A stretch of 64,000 nucleotides of DNA from Variovorax sp. (GCA_017744285.1 JAGIBP010000002.1:1-64000), one strand, 5' to 3'. Positions 34,135-45,162 are shown, numbered from the stretch's first letter. A program made the numbers and translations. The notes: generated by a model not told the origin, from the letters alone.

Positions 34135-36174
34135 TCACCGCGCGGGGTTCAGCGCCCGTCCGATCGCGCGTTCGAGGTCCGCGCGGGTGCAAGGCTTGGC
34201 CAGCACTTCCCAGCCGTCCTGATCGTCGAGCAATTCGCCGGAGTAGCCCGACATCAGGAGGATCGGAAGCTGCGGGTGCCGGCGCCTGGCGTTGGCCGCC
34301 ACTTCGGTGCCGCGAATTCCCGGGCCCAGCAAGACGTCCGTGACCAACAGATCGACCGGCTGCCTGTCCAGCACCTGCAGGGCCTCTTGACCGTCCGCGC
34401 ACGGCAGCACCTCGAAGGCCATGGAGATCAGGAACTGGCGGATGACGGCCAGCACCTCCGGTTCGTCGTCGACGAGCACCACGGTCAGGCCCGCCGGGAT
34501 GCGCTCGGAAGGGGCGCGGTCCTGCGCGCCGGGCTGAGCCACGGCCCCCACGGCGCGCGGCAGGAACAGGGTGACGGTGGTGCCCTGGCCGGGTGCGCTG
34601 TCGATGGTCGCCGCCCCCTGCGACTGGCGCGCGAACCCGTACACGGTGGACAGGCCGAGTCCGGTCCCGCGCCCGCTTTCCTTCGTGGTGAAGAAAGGCT
34701 CGAAAGCCCGTTCGCGCACCGCATCGGGCATGCCTTCGCCGGTGTCCGAGACTTCGATCGCGATGAAGGCTCGCCCGGCCGCCTCCGCGGTCCCGAGCTC
34801 CGGCGGCGGGGTGGTGGCCGCGCGGCATCTGAATCTCAGGGTGCCCCCGTTGGGCATGGCGTCGCGCGCATTGAGCGCGATGTTCAGGAGCGCGGATTCG
34901 AGGTGCATGGGATCGGCCGCGCAGAGCAGGTCGACAGCGACGTCCAGCTCGATGGCAATGCGCTGGTCCAGCGTCCTGCGCAGCATGCCGGTGAGGGAGC
35001 GCAAGAGAACGCCGAGGTCCATCACGGCGGGTTGAAGCACCTGGCGGCGCGAGAAGGCAAGCAGCTTGGCGGTGAGTTCCGCGCCTCGCTGCGTGGCGCG
35101 GATGGCCGCGTCGACCAGCGGCTGCACGAGCGGATCGGAGGCACATCCGGGCAGGTCGCGCACGATCTGGAGATTGCCCGAGATCACGGTGAGCAGGTTG
35201 TTGAAGTCATGCGCCACGCCCCCCGTGAGCTGGCCGACGGATTCGAGGCGCTGCGCGTGGTTCAACGCTTCTTCGCTGCTGGCGCGCTGCAGGACCGTGG
35301 CCAGCACGCTCGAAAGCGACTCGAGGAAATTCAGCTCGTCTTCGCCGAAGTTGCGCCGGTCGCGCGAACGCACGGCCAGCGCCCCCACGGTGCGGCCCCG
35401 GTCGGCCAGGGGAACCAGCAGCTTGCAGACGACCCCCGTCTCGCGGTCGTTGGAGGTCAACTGGAAGTGCACCTCGTCCCGGCTGTCGCTGTCGCCTGCC
35501 ACGGCCGCCTTGCCCTCGGTCAGCACGATCTCGAGCGCGGAGCCCGGCTCGATCGCGAGCCGCTGTCCGATCCTCTGCGGCGCATCCGGGCCGGTGGCGG
35601 CGGCGATGCGCACGTGCAGTCCATCGGGTTCGAGCAGCCGGATCTCGGCCATCTCCACCTGCAACGCATCGGCAGCCACGGCGGGCACTTCCGCCAGCAG
35701 CTTGTCGACCTCGCGCGTGTCCACGGCGAGCCGCCCGAACCGGGCCAGGTGCTCCGCGTAGCGCGCCCGCTGTAGCGCCTGCCGGACGCGAGGGTAGTCC
35801 GCGATGTTGCGGATCGCGGCCACGACGTAGGGAAGGCCATGATCCTGCAGCGGGCTGAGCGCAATCTCGACCATGACTTCGCGTCCGTCGCGCCGCTTGG
35901 CGACCAGGTCCATCTGCGTTCCCATCGGGCGGGAGCGTGGATGCGCGGCGTAGGCATTCCGGTACGCCGCGTGGCGCGGCCGGATGGCGTCGGGCACCAG
36001 GACATCGACCCCGAGGCCCAGCAACTCGTCCTTCTCGTAGCCCAGCAGCGCCAGCGCGGCGGGGTTGGCCAGGCGAATCACGCCTTCGAGATCGACGAGC
36101 AGGAGCGCGTCCGGATAGGCGGCGAAAAGCGAGCGGAAAACCGTGCCTTCATCGAATTCGGGCGCTTCGTGCAT
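34135..36174 (-). CDS. PAS-GAF hybrid sensor histidine kinase with receiver domain
   Basis: 679 residues, no membrane helix, so cytoplasmic. PAS about 10-125, GAF about 150-295, HisKA with phospho-His H322 (GGVAHDFNNLL), HATPase about 430-545 (NIALNARDAM, GTGLGLSTVYGF), and a C-terminal receiver about 560-679 with VLVDDEPE and an Asp in LLVTDVLL. PAS residue H68 in RPRHAAYRNAY lines up with the haem-binding His of FixL, so oxygen sensing is a testable idea. ATG 36174 has AAGGA six bases upstream. No partner regulator is adjacent. Confidence 0.92.
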   Translation of the reverse strand: MHEAPEFDEGTVFRSLFAAYPDALLLVDLEGVIRLANPAALALLGYEKDELLGLGVDVLVPDAIRPRHAAYRNAYAAHPRSRPMGTQMDLVAKRRDGREVMVEIALSPLQDHGLPYVVAAIRNIADYPRVRQALQRARYAEHLARFGRLAVDTREVDKLLAEVPAVAADALQVEMAEIRLLEPDGLHVRIAAATGPDAPQRIGQRLAIEPGSALEIVLTEGKAAVAGDSDSRDEVHFQLTSNDRETGVVCKLLVPLADRGRTVGALAVRSRDRRNFGEDELNFLESLSSVLATVLQRASSEEALNHAQRLESVGQLTGGVAHDFNNLLTVISGNLQIVRDLPGCASDPLVQPLVDAAIRATQRGAELTAKLLAFSRRQVLQPAVMDLGVLLRSLTGMLRRTLDQRIAIELDVAVDLLCAADPMHLESALLNIALNARDAMPNGGTLRFRCRAATTPPPELGTAEAAGRAFIAIEVSDTGEGMPDAVRERAFEPFFTTKESGRGTGLGLSTVYGFARQSQGAATIDSAPGQGTTVTLFLPRAVGAVAQPGAQDRAPSERIPAGLTVVLVDDEPEVLAVIRQFLISMAFEVLPCADGQEALQVLDRQPVDLLVTDVLLGPGIRGTEVAANARRRHPQLPILLMSGYSGELLDDQDGWEVLAKPCTRADLERAIGRALNPAR

Positions 36175-36259
36175 GGAGCATCCTTCTCGGCCATGGCGCC
36201 CCGCGGCCGAAGCGGAGGCCTTCGGCGGGCCTGCGCCTCGCGGGGTGACTGAGCGGGAA

Positions 36260-36288
36260 ATGGTAGTCGCGTGCCCGGAAGACGACAA
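36260..36288 (-). promoter_or_regulatory. Candidate sigma-70 promoter of the hybrid kinase
   Basis: Minus strand TTGTCG, 17 bp, TACCAT, giving a leader of about 80 nt. No FNR-type box is seen here, so the kinase may be expressed constitutively. Confidence 0.4.
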
Positions 36289-36371
36289 CGGGTTCAGGCC
36301 GGATGCGCCCCCGCCCTGGATGCCGGGTCCAGCCACCTCGCGGCAGCGGAATCCGGGGAAGTCACGCGCGG

Positions 36372-36830
36372 CTAGTCGGCTTCGGCGCCGGGGTGCCGGA
36401 CCAGCAGCACGGGCACCGGGCTGGAACGAACGACCTGTTCCGCATCGCTGCCCAGCGTCACGCGGCTGATGCCTCGGCGGCCGTGCGTTCCCATCACGAT
36501 CAAGTCGCAGCCCGTGGCCTTCGCTTCCGCCAGCACGATGGTGGCAACGCGGCCGCCGGTCACTTCGCGCAGGGCCGTCTCGGCTTCCACCCCCGACACG
36601 TCCGCGAGCGCCTGCGCATTGGAGAGCAGCTTCTCTCCGTAGTCGCGCAGAGTCCGGATCATGTCGTCGTAGGCCGCGACATCCGACAACTCCACGAGCA
36701 TCGGGAAATCGTCGATCACGTGAAGAAGATGCAGCGAGGCCTTCTGCTCCGCAGCCAGGCGAATGGCTTCGTGCAGGCCGTGCGCGGCCGTCTTGCTGCC
36801 GTCGATGGGGACGAGGATTCGGTGGTACAT
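36372..36830 (-). CDS. Universal stress protein, single domain
   Basis: 152 residues. MYHRILVPIDGS start and ATP-binding VMGTHGRRG with LGSDAEQVVR. ATG 36830 is preferred over 36854 because it aligns with the family start. It follows another usp gene by 30 bp in the same direction and is probably co-transcribed from the promoter near 37370. Confidence 0.95.
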   Translation of the reverse strand: MYHRILVPIDGSKTAAHGLHEAIRLAAEQKASLHLLHVIDDFPMLVELSDVAAYDDMIRTLRDYGEKLLSNAQALADVSGVEAETALREVTGGRVATIVLAEAKATGCDLIVMGTHGRRGISRVTLGSDAEQVVRSSPVPVLLVRHPGAEAD

Positions 36831-36860
36831 GGCTGAACTTCCTTTGGTGGACACGCGCGC

Positions 36861-37337
36861 TCAGGGGCGCAGCAACGCGGTGCTGCTGACTTCGGGCGCG
36901 CGCACCAGGAGGACCGGCACGGGCGACGTGCGCGCGATGTTCTCGGCGCTGCTGCCCAGAAGCAGGCGCTGGGCGCCGTGCCGGCCATGGGTGCCCAGGA
37001 CGATCAGGTCGGCGGGCCAGTTCGCGGCCTCCCTCGTCACAATCTCATGGACCGTGCCGTCGAGATGGTCGCGCAGCACCGAGTCCACGGGGATGCCGGC
37101 GGCCCCGACCTTCGCCTCGCATTCCCGCAGCAGCTTGTGGCCGGTCTCGCGCAGCACCTTCATCCAGTCGCCGGCACGGCCCGAGTAGGCGTCCATGGCG
37201 AGCGCGAAGGACGGCTCGTCGACCACGTGGAGCAGGCGAAGCCGCCCCTTGGCAAGTTGCGCCATCCCGATGGCCTGTTCGAGCCCATGCATCGACGTCG
37301 CGCTGCCGTCGACGGGAACGAGGATCTGCTGGTACAT
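36861..37337 (-). CDS. Universal stress protein, single domain
   Basis: 158 residues. MYQQILVPVDGS start and ATP-binding VLGTHGRHG with LGSSAENIAR. First of two tandem usp genes. Upstream, CATACT (37373-37378, minus strand) is centred 31 bp from the FNR-type box at 37400. Confidence 0.95.
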   Translation of the reverse strand: MYQQILVPVDGSATSMHGLEQAIGMAQLAKGRLRLLHVVDEPSFALAMDAYSGRAGDWMKVLRETGHKLLRECEAKVGAAGIPVDSVLRDHLDGTVHEIVTREAANWPADLIVLGTHGRHGAQRLLLGSSAENIARTSPVPVLLVRAPEVSSTALLRP

Positions 37338-37399
37338 GGATCGCCGCCGGTGCCGATGTGGAGGAGGAACCCAGTATGCGCATGCCCGCGCCGCCGCAT

Positions 37400-37413
37400 T
37401 TGACGACGCGCAA
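37400..37413. promoter_or_regulatory. FNR/FixK-type box TTGAC-GACG-CGCAA for the tandem usp genes
   Basis: Class II spacing to CATACT, 31 bp. The leader would be about 30 nt. Confidence 0.65.
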
Positions 37414-37477
37414 ACCGCGGGGCCCGGGCACCATGGGACGACCGCCTCTCACGAAGCCGGCTGAGCGGAAGATGGAG

Positions 37478-37491
37478 TTGACACAGGTCAA
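37478..37491. promoter_or_regulatory. FNR/FixK-type box TTGAC-ACAG-GTCAA for the beta-CASP gene
   Basis: Perfect arms. CATGCT (37514-37519) is centred 32 bp downstream; the ATG of the MBL/beta-CASP gene is at 37541. Confidence 0.6.
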
Positions 37492-37540
37492 GCGCCGGGG
37501 GACGCGCGGACGCCATGCTCGACGGCAACCAGGAGCCACG

Positions 37541-38893
37541 ATGCGAATCCAATTTCTCGGCGGGACGGACACCGTCACCGGTTCCAAGTACCTGCTGGAG
37601 CACGAAGGCCGCCGCCTGCTGGTCGACTGCGGGCTGTTCCAGGGGCTCAAGCAGTTGCGCCTGCGCAATTGGGAACCCTTGCCGATCGAGGCTTCGGCGA
37701 TCGATGCGGTGCTGCTGACGCATGCGCATCTCGATCACAGCGGTCTCGTCCCGCGCCTGATCCGGCTGGGGTTCAAGGGCCCGGTCCATGCCACGCAGGC
37801 CACCCGCGACCTGTGCGAACTGCTGTTGCCCGACGCCGGCCACCTGCAGGAAGAGGAGGCGGACTACGCCAACCGCCATGGCCACTCGCGGCACCGGCCC
37901 GCGCTGCCCCTGTACACCGAGGACGAGGCGCGCGCGGCGCTCGAACGCTTCCAGGTGCTGGACTTCGACAAGACGCACGCGCCCTGGCCGGGCTGGACCT
38001 GGAGGCTGCATCGCGCGGGCCACATCCTGGGCGCGGCGAGCCTCCACATCGGCTGGCAGGGCGGGAGCATCCTCTTCTCGGGCGACCTCGGCCGCCGCGA
38101 CGATCTCGTGATGCGCCCGCCCGAGCGCCCGGAGCCTGCCGACTACGTGGTCATCGAATCCACCTACGGCGACCGGCGTCACCCCGATACCGACACTCTG
38201 TCGGCGATTGCCGAGGTGATCGACCGCACGGCCGCGCGCGGGGGCATCGTGGTGGTCCCGGCGTTCGCCGTGGGCCGGGCGCAGACGCTGCTGCATTGCA
38301 TCCAGTTGCTCAAGGCGCAGCGGCGCATTCCCGACCTGCCGGTGTATCTCAACAGCCCGATGGCGGCCGATGCGACGCAGATCCTGCGCCGCCACGCCGA
38401 CCAGCATCGCCTGGATGCCCGCCAATGCGCCGCGCTGAGCCGCGAGGTGAAGTTCGTCAACACGGTCGAGGAATCGAAGCGGCTCAACGCGCTGAGCTTC
38501 CCCTCGATCATCGTGTCCGCCAGCGGCATGGCGACCGGCGGACGCGTGCTGCATCACCTGAAGGCCTACGCGCCCGATCCGAGATGCACCATTCTCTTCG
38601 CCGGCTTCCAGGCGGCCGGAACACGCGGCGCAGCCATGCTGGCCGGGGCCAGCGAGATCAAGATCCACGGCACCTACGTGCCGGTGCGCGCCGAAGTGGT
38701 GGGCCTGGGCATGCTTTCGGCGCACGCCGATCGCGAGCAGTTGCTGGCCTGGCTGGAAGGACTGCCCGCACCGAAGCGCGTGTTCGTGACCCACGGCGAG
38801 CCGGTGGCCGCCGATGCCCTGCGTCTGGGCATCGAGGAGCGCTTTGGCTGGCACGCGGGCGTGCCGGACTATCTTCAGTCGGTCGCCCTCTGA
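37541..38893 (+). CDS. MBL-fold beta-CASP protein (RNA-processing nuclease-like)
   Basis: 450 residues. Metallo-beta-lactamase motifs THAHLDHSG, AGHILGAASL and FSGDLGR, then a beta-CASP insertion with VIESTYGDR, VVPAFAVGRAQ, SASGMATGGR and the C-terminal SAHADREQLL. The set matches the Ysh1/CPSF73-like bacterial family that cleaves RNA. ATG 37541 is set by AGGAG six bases before; the longer frame is not needed. Monocistronic with its own FNR-type box. It may reshape RNA pools under low oxygen. Confidence 0.9.
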   Translation: MRIQFLGGTDTVTGSKYLLEHEGRRLLVDCGLFQGLKQLRLRNWEPLPIEASAIDAVLLTHAHLDHSGLVPRLIRLGFKGPVHATQATRDLCELLLPDAGHLQEEEADYANRHGHSRHRPALPLYTEDEARAALERFQVLDFDKTHAPWPGWTWRLHRAGHILGAASLHIGWQGGSILFSGDLGRRDDLVMRPPERPEPADYVVIESTYGDRRHPDTDTLSAIAEVIDRTAARGGIVVVPAFAVGRAQTLLHCIQLLKAQRRIPDLPVYLNSPMAADATQILRRHADQHRLDARQCAALSREVKFVNTVEESKRLNALSFPSIIVSASGMATGGRVLHHLKAYAPDPRCTILFAGFQAAGTRGAAMLAGASEIKIHGTYVPVRAEVVGLGMLSAHADREQLLAWLEGLPAPKRVFVTHGEPVAADALRLGIEERFGWHAGVPDYLQSVAL

Positions 38894-38906
38894 ACAGCCC
38901 CGCGGC

Positions 38907-39239
38907 TCAGCTTGCGGCCGAACTGCCGCCCAGCCGGCCGCCCACGCGATCGCGCAGCTTCTCGCGCACGCCCGCGATCAGTTCCTCGGTCTCGATCGCG
39001 CCGAGCCTCTCGGAGGCCTTGTCGCGCATGATGAATCCCATCATCAGCAGGTCGCGCAGCTTCCTGAAGGCTTTCGGGTTCTGATGGCCGCAGACCGAAT
39101 CGTTGTTCTGCAGCACCGCCTCGAGCACGCCCGGATCCAGCAGCTTCACCTCGCAGATGGAGGCTTCGCGCACGATCTCGAGCATCACGTCGTCGATCTG
39201 GTGGGTCCATGTCTTCAGGTCATCGAGCTTGTCGGACAT
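38907..39239 (-). CDS. Conserved-looking 110-residue protein, unknown
   Basis: 110 residues, not recognised. Mostly helical and acidic at the N-terminus (MSDKLDDLKTWTHQIDDVML), two Cys (ICEV and VCGHQN), and a Gly/Ser tail. ATG 39239 follows GGAGA. It diverges from the CBS gene with a shared box at 39303; TGCAAT on the minus strand is centred 32 bp from it. No signal peptide. Confidence 0.7.
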   Translation of the reverse strand: MSDKLDDLKTWTHQIDDVMLEIVREASICEVKLLDPGVLEAVLQNNDSVCGHQNPKAFRKLRDLLMMGFIMRDKASERLGAIETEELIAGVREKLRDRVGGRLGGSSAAS

Positions 39240-39302
39240 GATGTCTCCGCAATGGTTAGCCGTGGGGTGGTGCGATTGCATCGCGCCGCCGACCGCGCCG
39301 GC

Positions 39303-39316
39303 TTGACGCACGTCAA
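39303..39316. promoter_or_regulatory. Shared FNR/FixK-type box TTGAC-GCAC-GTCAA
   Basis: Perfect arms between divergent genes. CAGAGT (39339-39344, plus) and TGCAAT (39275-39280, minus) are each centred 32 bp away. Confidence 0.6.
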
Positions 39317-39393
39317 TCGCGGCGCCGCGACGGTGCCCCAGAGTTGTCACGGGCGGGCCGCTTCGGCCCGGCCCGTTCTTCTGGAGAGCACGC

Positions 39394-39903
39394 ATGGACC
39401 TCAAATCCCTCTGCCGGCGCGAGGTCGTCGGCATTTCCGCCAACGCCGGCTTGCGCGAAGCCGCCGCGCTGATGTGCGAACAGCATGTCGGCTCGCTGGT
39501 CGTGGTGACCAACGACACGCCGCCGAAGGTGGTCGGCATCGTGACCGACCGCGATCTGGCCCTCGATGGCCTGGGGCACGACAAGCCGCAGCCCGACCAG
39601 CCGGTGGGCGAGCTCGTGCGCGGAAGGCCGCTGGCCGTGCCGTCGAGCGCCGGCGTTCGGGAGGCTGCCGAATCGATGGAAAGCGCAGGCGTGCGGCGGC
39701 TGCTGGTGGTGGACGACGATGGCGGCGTGGTGGGTATCGTGTCCGCCGACGACCTGCTCGAAGCGATGGCTGCCGACCTGGCCAAGCTCGCGCAGGCGCT
39801 GCGCCGCGGCATCGTGCGCGAGACATCCGAGCGCGGCGTGTTCACTGGCCCGAGCCGGCCGCGCGTGACGTATCCGGCGTTCGGCACCGTGGCATCGCAG
39901 TGA
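39394..39903 (+). CDS. CBS-domain-pair protein
   Basis: 169 residues. Two CBS motifs, about 8-60 (VVGIVTDRDLAL) and 75-130 (VVGIVSADDLLEAM), which usually bind adenine nucleotides. The GTG of the P-type ATPase overlaps its stop (GTGA), so it may regulate the pump. ATG 39394 follows CTGGAGAGC. Controlled by the box at 39303. Confidence 0.92.
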   Translation: MDLKSLCRREVVGISANAGLREAAALMCEQHVGSLVVVTNDTPPKVVGIVTDRDLALDGLGHDKPQPDQPVGELVRGRPLAVPSSAGVREAAESMESAGVRRLLVVDDDGGVVGIVSADDLLEAMAADLAKLAQALRRGIVRETSERGVFTGPSRPRVTYPAFGTVASQ

Positions 39904-42383
39904 CCGATGGCCTGACCAGCCAGGAAGCGCGCGAGCGACTCGCGCGCGATGGTCCGAACGACATCGAGCCGTCGCGGCGCAGCGGCCTCGCCGCGCTGAT
40001 CGGCGGGGTCGCACGCGAGCCGATGTTCCTGCTGCTGCTCGCGGCGGCGGCGCTTTATCTCGTGATCGGCGAGCTCTCCGAGGGGCTGCTGCTGGGCGGG
40101 TTCGCGGTGGTGACCGTGGGCCTGGTGATCGTCCAGCAACGCCGGGGCGATCGTGCGCTCGACGCGCTGCGCGCATTGGCCGTGCCCTCTGTCCGGGTGC
40201 TGCGCGACGGCCAGCTCGTGCGCATTCCGGCGGCCGAGGTCGTCGCGGGCGACTGGATCCGCATCGGAGAAGGCGAACGCATCGCGGCGGACGTGCAGTT
40301 GCGCGAATGCACGGCGCTCGAATGCGATGAATCGCTGCTCACCGGGGAATCCGTGAGCGTGCCCAAGCAGGTCGGCGACACCGCCTACGCCGGCACCCTC
40401 GTCGTGGCGGGCCACGGCCTGGCGCAGGTGCAGGCGACCGGCCCGCGCACGCGCATGGGGGCCATCGGCGCCTCCCTGGAGCGCATCGACCTCGCGCCGA
40501 CCCCGTTGCAGCAGACCCTCGCCCGGGTGACGCGGTGGCTGGCGGTCGCCGCGTTCGTGCTGAGTGCGATCCTCGCCGTCTGGCTCGGCGTGGGCACGGG
40601 CCACTGGCTGCAGGGCAGCCTGGCCGGCATCGCGTTCGGCATGTCGATGCTGCCCGAGGAGATCCCGATGGTGCTCACCGTGTTCCTGGCCTTCGGCGCA
40701 TGGCGGATGGCGGCGGTCAAGGTGCTCGCGCGGCGCCCTGCCGCCATCGAGGCGCTGGGCGCGGCCACGGTGCTGTGCGTGGACAAGACCGGCACCCTGA
40801 CCGAGAACCGGATGAAGCTGCAGGGCATCGTGCTGCCGGGGTCGCCCGTCGCCCACGTTCCCGTCGACGCCGCCGAGCCGGTACGCAGCGTGCTGCGCTG
40901 CGCGATGCTGGCTTCGCGCAGCGGAACGCTCGACCCGATCGACCGTGCGATCCTCGGGACGGCAGAGGCGCTCGTGGACGAGCGCGGACTGCTGGCGCGC
41001 GAGTACCCGCTGACGCCACGGCTCCCCGTGATGGCGCAGGCGTGGAGGCGGCCCGATGGCCTCGAGGTGGCGGCCAAGGGCGCGCCGGAGGCGATCGGCG
41101 CCATCTGCAGGCTGCCGGCGGACGAGCGCGCGCGCCTTCACCGGCAGGTGGAGGAACTGGCCGATCGCGGCCTGCGCGTGCTGGCGGTGGCACGGGCGAC
41201 CGCGCCGGCATCCGGGCCGCCGCCGGAGCTCCAGGAGGTCGGTTTCTCGCTGCTGGGCCTGCTGGCCTTCGAGGACCCGCTGCGCGCGGACGTGCCGGAT
41301 GCCGTAGCGACGGCGCGCAAGGCGGGCATCGAGGTGGCGATGATCACGGGCGATCACGCCGCCACGGCCCGTGCGATCGCGCGGCAGGCCGGGATCGATG
41401 TGTCCGCGGGCGTGCTCACCGGCGATGCGCTCGACGCGCTCGACGACGCGGCGCTGGCCGGCGCGGTCCGCAGGGTCCGCGTGTTCGCCCGCGTCGCGCC
41501 GCTTCAGAAGTTGCGCCTCGTCAAGGCGTTCCAGGCGAACGGCGAGACGGTGGCGATGACCGGCGACGGGGTGAACGATGCGCCGTCGCTCAAGGCGGCG
41601 CACGTGGGAATCGCGATGGGCGTTCGCGGCACCGATGTCGCGCGCGAGGCGGCCGGGCTGGTGCTGCTGGACGAGGACTTCACGCGCATCGTCGGCGGCG
41701 TGCGCCTGGGACGGCGCATGGACGACAACCTGCGAAAGGCCATCTTCTACATCGTCGCCATCCATGTCCCCATCGCCGGGCTGGCCTTCGTGCCGGTGAT
41801 GCTGGGCATGCCGGTGCTGATGCTGCCGATCCACGTGGTGCTCACCGAGATGGTGATCGACCCGCTGTGCTCGTTCGCGTTCGAAGGCGTCCCCGGCGCG
41901 CGCAACCTGATGGATCGCCGCCCGCGACCGCGCGATGCGCATGCGTTCCGGTGGCGATCGCTGCGCGGCGGGCTGGCCGCCGGGGTGCTGCTGCTGCTCT
42001 CGGTGCTCGCCGTGTGGGGCACCGTGCTCGCCAAGGGAGGCACGGCCGACCAGGCGCGCACGCTGGCCATCTGCGCGCTCACGGCCGGCAACCTCTCGCT
42101 CGTGTGGATGCTGGCCCGCCCGCAGGGCGCCTGGGGCGCGTTCGCGAGCTGGCCGCTGGTCATCGTGACGGCGTTGTCCGCCGTGGTGATGGCGGCGGGC
42201 GTCCTGCTTCCCGGTGCGCGCGAGCTGCTGCATTTCGCGCCGGTGGCCGGTGCGGGCCTGCTGGCGGCCGTCGTGCTGGGCATGGCCGCCGCGATCGGGG
42301 GCGGCGCGGTCGCCGTTCGGACGCAGCGCATGGATCGGCCGGACGGCGGCCCCTCGCTTGACCTGGCGCAAGCCCGGCGTTGA
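39900..42383 (+). CDS. Cation-transporting P-type ATPase (P2-like)
   Basis: 827 residues. Actuator LLTGES, phosphorylation site DKTGTLTEN with D295, nucleotide-binding KGAPEA, hinge GDGVNDAPS near 555 and about eight to ten TM helices. The TM4 motif is MLPEEIPMVLTV, as in Ca2+-type P2 pumps and their bacterial kin. The ion is not certain; Ca2+ or Mg2+ are possible. GTG 39900 couples translation to the CBS gene. Its last 26 bp hold the FNR-type box of groEL. Confidence 0.92.
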   Translation: MTDGLTSQEARERLARDGPNDIEPSRRSGLAALIGGVAREPMFLLLLAAAALYLVIGELSEGLLLGGFAVVTVGLVIVQQRRGDRALDALRALAVPSVRVLRDGQLVRIPAAEVVAGDWIRIGEGERIAADVQLRECTALECDESLLTGESVSVPKQVGDTAYAGTLVVAGHGLAQVQATGPRTRMGAIGASLERIDLAPTPLQQTLARVTRWLAVAAFVLSAILAVWLGVGTGHWLQGSLAGIAFGMSMLPEEIPMVLTVFLAFGAWRMAAVKVLARRPAAIEALGAATVLCVDKTGTLTENRMKLQGIVLPGSPVAHVPVDAAEPVRSVLRCAMLASRSGTLDPIDRAILGTAEALVDERGLLAREYPLTPRLPVMAQAWRRPDGLEVAAKGAPEAIGAICRLPADERARLHRQVEELADRGLRVLAVARATAPASGPPPELQEVGFSLLGLLAFEDPLRADVPDAVATARKAGIEVAMITGDHAATARAIARQAGIDVSAGVLTGDALDALDDAALAGAVRRVRVFARVAPLQKLRLVKAFQANGETVAMTGDGVNDAPSLKAAHVGIAMGVRGTDVAREAAGLVLLDEDFTRIVGGVRLGRRMDDNLRKAIFYIVAIHVPIAGLAFVPVMLGMPVLMLPIHVVLTEMVIDPLCSFAFEGVPGARNLMDRRPRPRDAHAFRWRSLRGGLAAGVLLLLSVLAVWGTVLAKGGTADQARTLAICALTAGNLSLVWMLARPQGAWGAFASWPLVIVTALSAVVMAAGVLLPGARELLHFAPVAGAGLLAAVVLGMAAAIGGGAVAVRTQRMDRPDGGPSLDLAQARR
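42358..42371. promoter_or_regulatory. FNR/FixK-type box TTGAC-CTGG-CGCAA inside the ATPase 3' end
   Basis: AATGAT (42394-42399) is centred 32 bp downstream. The start would fall very close to the groEL ribosome-binding site, so this promoter is less sure. Confidence 0.5.
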
Positions 42384-42419
42384 GGAGGCGGCCAATGATG
42401 CCGGCAGGAGGTCATGACG

Positions 42420-44045
<1,626 letters not shown>

Positions 44046-44069
44046 TGCCACGTACTGAGGAGCCCCGCC

Positions 44070-44612
44070 ATGGAAAAGACTCTGGTCGTCTTCTATTCGT
44101 ACAGCGGCATCGGCCGCCGCGCCGCGCAACTGCTCGCTTCGCACCATGGATGGCCGCTCGGCGAGATCCACGACGTCCATCGTCGGGCGGGCTTCGCGGG
44201 CGGCCTGCGTTGCGTGCTCGACTCATTGCTGCGGCGCCGCCCGCCGATCCGCTACGAGGGCCCCGAGCCGGGGGATTTCGACGCCGTGGTCATCGTCTCG
44301 CCGGTCTGGGCCTACCAGATGGCCGGGCCCATGCGCACCTTTCTCAGCGAGAACGCCGGGCGGCTGAGGCGTGTCGCGCAGATCACGACCATGAATGGAG
44401 CCGGCGCGGCGAATGCCGTGGCCGAGGCCGCGCGGCTGCTCCACGCCGCCCCCATCCTCACGGCCGAGTTCCTGGTGCGAGAGATCGAGGATGGCAGCGG
44501 CACCAGCCGCCTCCTGGCCTTCGGCGATGCGCTGGCTTCGGCCTCGCTCGCGCAGCCGCCGGAACGCCGCGCGATGACCGAGGCGGATCTGTCGCAGCCC
44601 ATGTCACATTGA
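44070..44612 (+). CDS. Flavodoxin-family protein
   Basis: 180 residues. FMN phosphate loop YSYSGIGRRAAQLLA at 9-23 and a flavodoxin/NADPH-quinone-reductase-like core (VVIVSPVWAYQMAGPMRTFL). No iron-sulphur motif. It starts 24 bp after groEL with AGGAG before the ATG, so probably co-transcribed. It may carry electrons or reduce quinones when oxygen is short. Confidence 0.85.
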   Translation: MEKTLVVFYSYSGIGRRAAQLLASHHGWPLGEIHDVHRRAGFAGGLRCVLDSLLRRRPPIRYEGPEPGDFDAVVIVSPVWAYQMAGPMRTFLSENAGRLRRVAQITTMNGAGAANAVAEAARLLHAAPILTAEFLVREIEDGSGTSRLLAFGDALASASLAQPPERRAMTEADLSQPMSH

Positions 44613-44645
44613 GTGGCGCGCGCTGCGTACAGCCGGCAATTCGGT

Positions 44646-45074
44646 CTACTGGACGACGATCTTCGAGGCCGCAGCGGGGGCCTTCTTCGGCAGTTCCAGC
44701 GTGAGCACGCCGTCGGCGTACCTGGCCTGGACCTTGGTGTCATCCACATCCTGGCCGAGGCTGAAGCTGCGCGAGATCGAGCCGTAGTAGCGCTCGCTGC
44801 GCAGGACCTTGTCGCCGTCGCCCTTGGTTTCCTTCGCGCTCTTGGCCTCGGCCTCGATGCTGACGACGTTGCCGTCGACCTTGATGCTGATGTCTTCCTT
44901 CTTCACGCCGGGAATGTCGGCCTTCACGTTGAAGGCCTTCTCGTTCTCGGTCACGTCGATGCGCATCTTCAGCGGCGCGGGCTCGCCCTCGAAGGGGGCG
45001 GGGGAGAAGAAGCGGCGCAGTGCAGTCTCGAAGTCATTGCCGAACGCCGGGTCCAGCAGTCTCAGGTTGCTCAT
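44646..45074 (-). CDS. Small heat shock protein (Hsp20/alpha-crystallin)
   Basis: 142 residues. The alpha-crystallin domain spans about 40-130 (VTENEKAFNVKADIPGVKKEDI), with the GVLTLELPK motif near the end. A holdase that forms large oligomers. ATG 45074 follows GAGGAA; the in-frame ATG at 45092 is less likely. FNR-type box at 45163 with TACATT centred 32 bp away. Confidence 0.95.
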   Translation of the reverse strand: MSNLRLLDPAFGNDFETALRRFFSPAPFEGEPAPLKMRIDVTENEKAFNVKADIPGVKKEDISIKVDGNVVSIEAEAKSAKETKGDGDKVLRSERYYGSISRSFSLGQDVDDTKVQARYADGVLTLELPKKAPAAASKIVVQ

Positions 45075-45162
45075 GGTGGTTCCTCGGATCAAGAGTGGCT
45101 ATTGACGCGCGGGCCCATTGCACCGCGCCGGTTCAATGTAGGCCGCCGCCAGGGCGGGGGGC

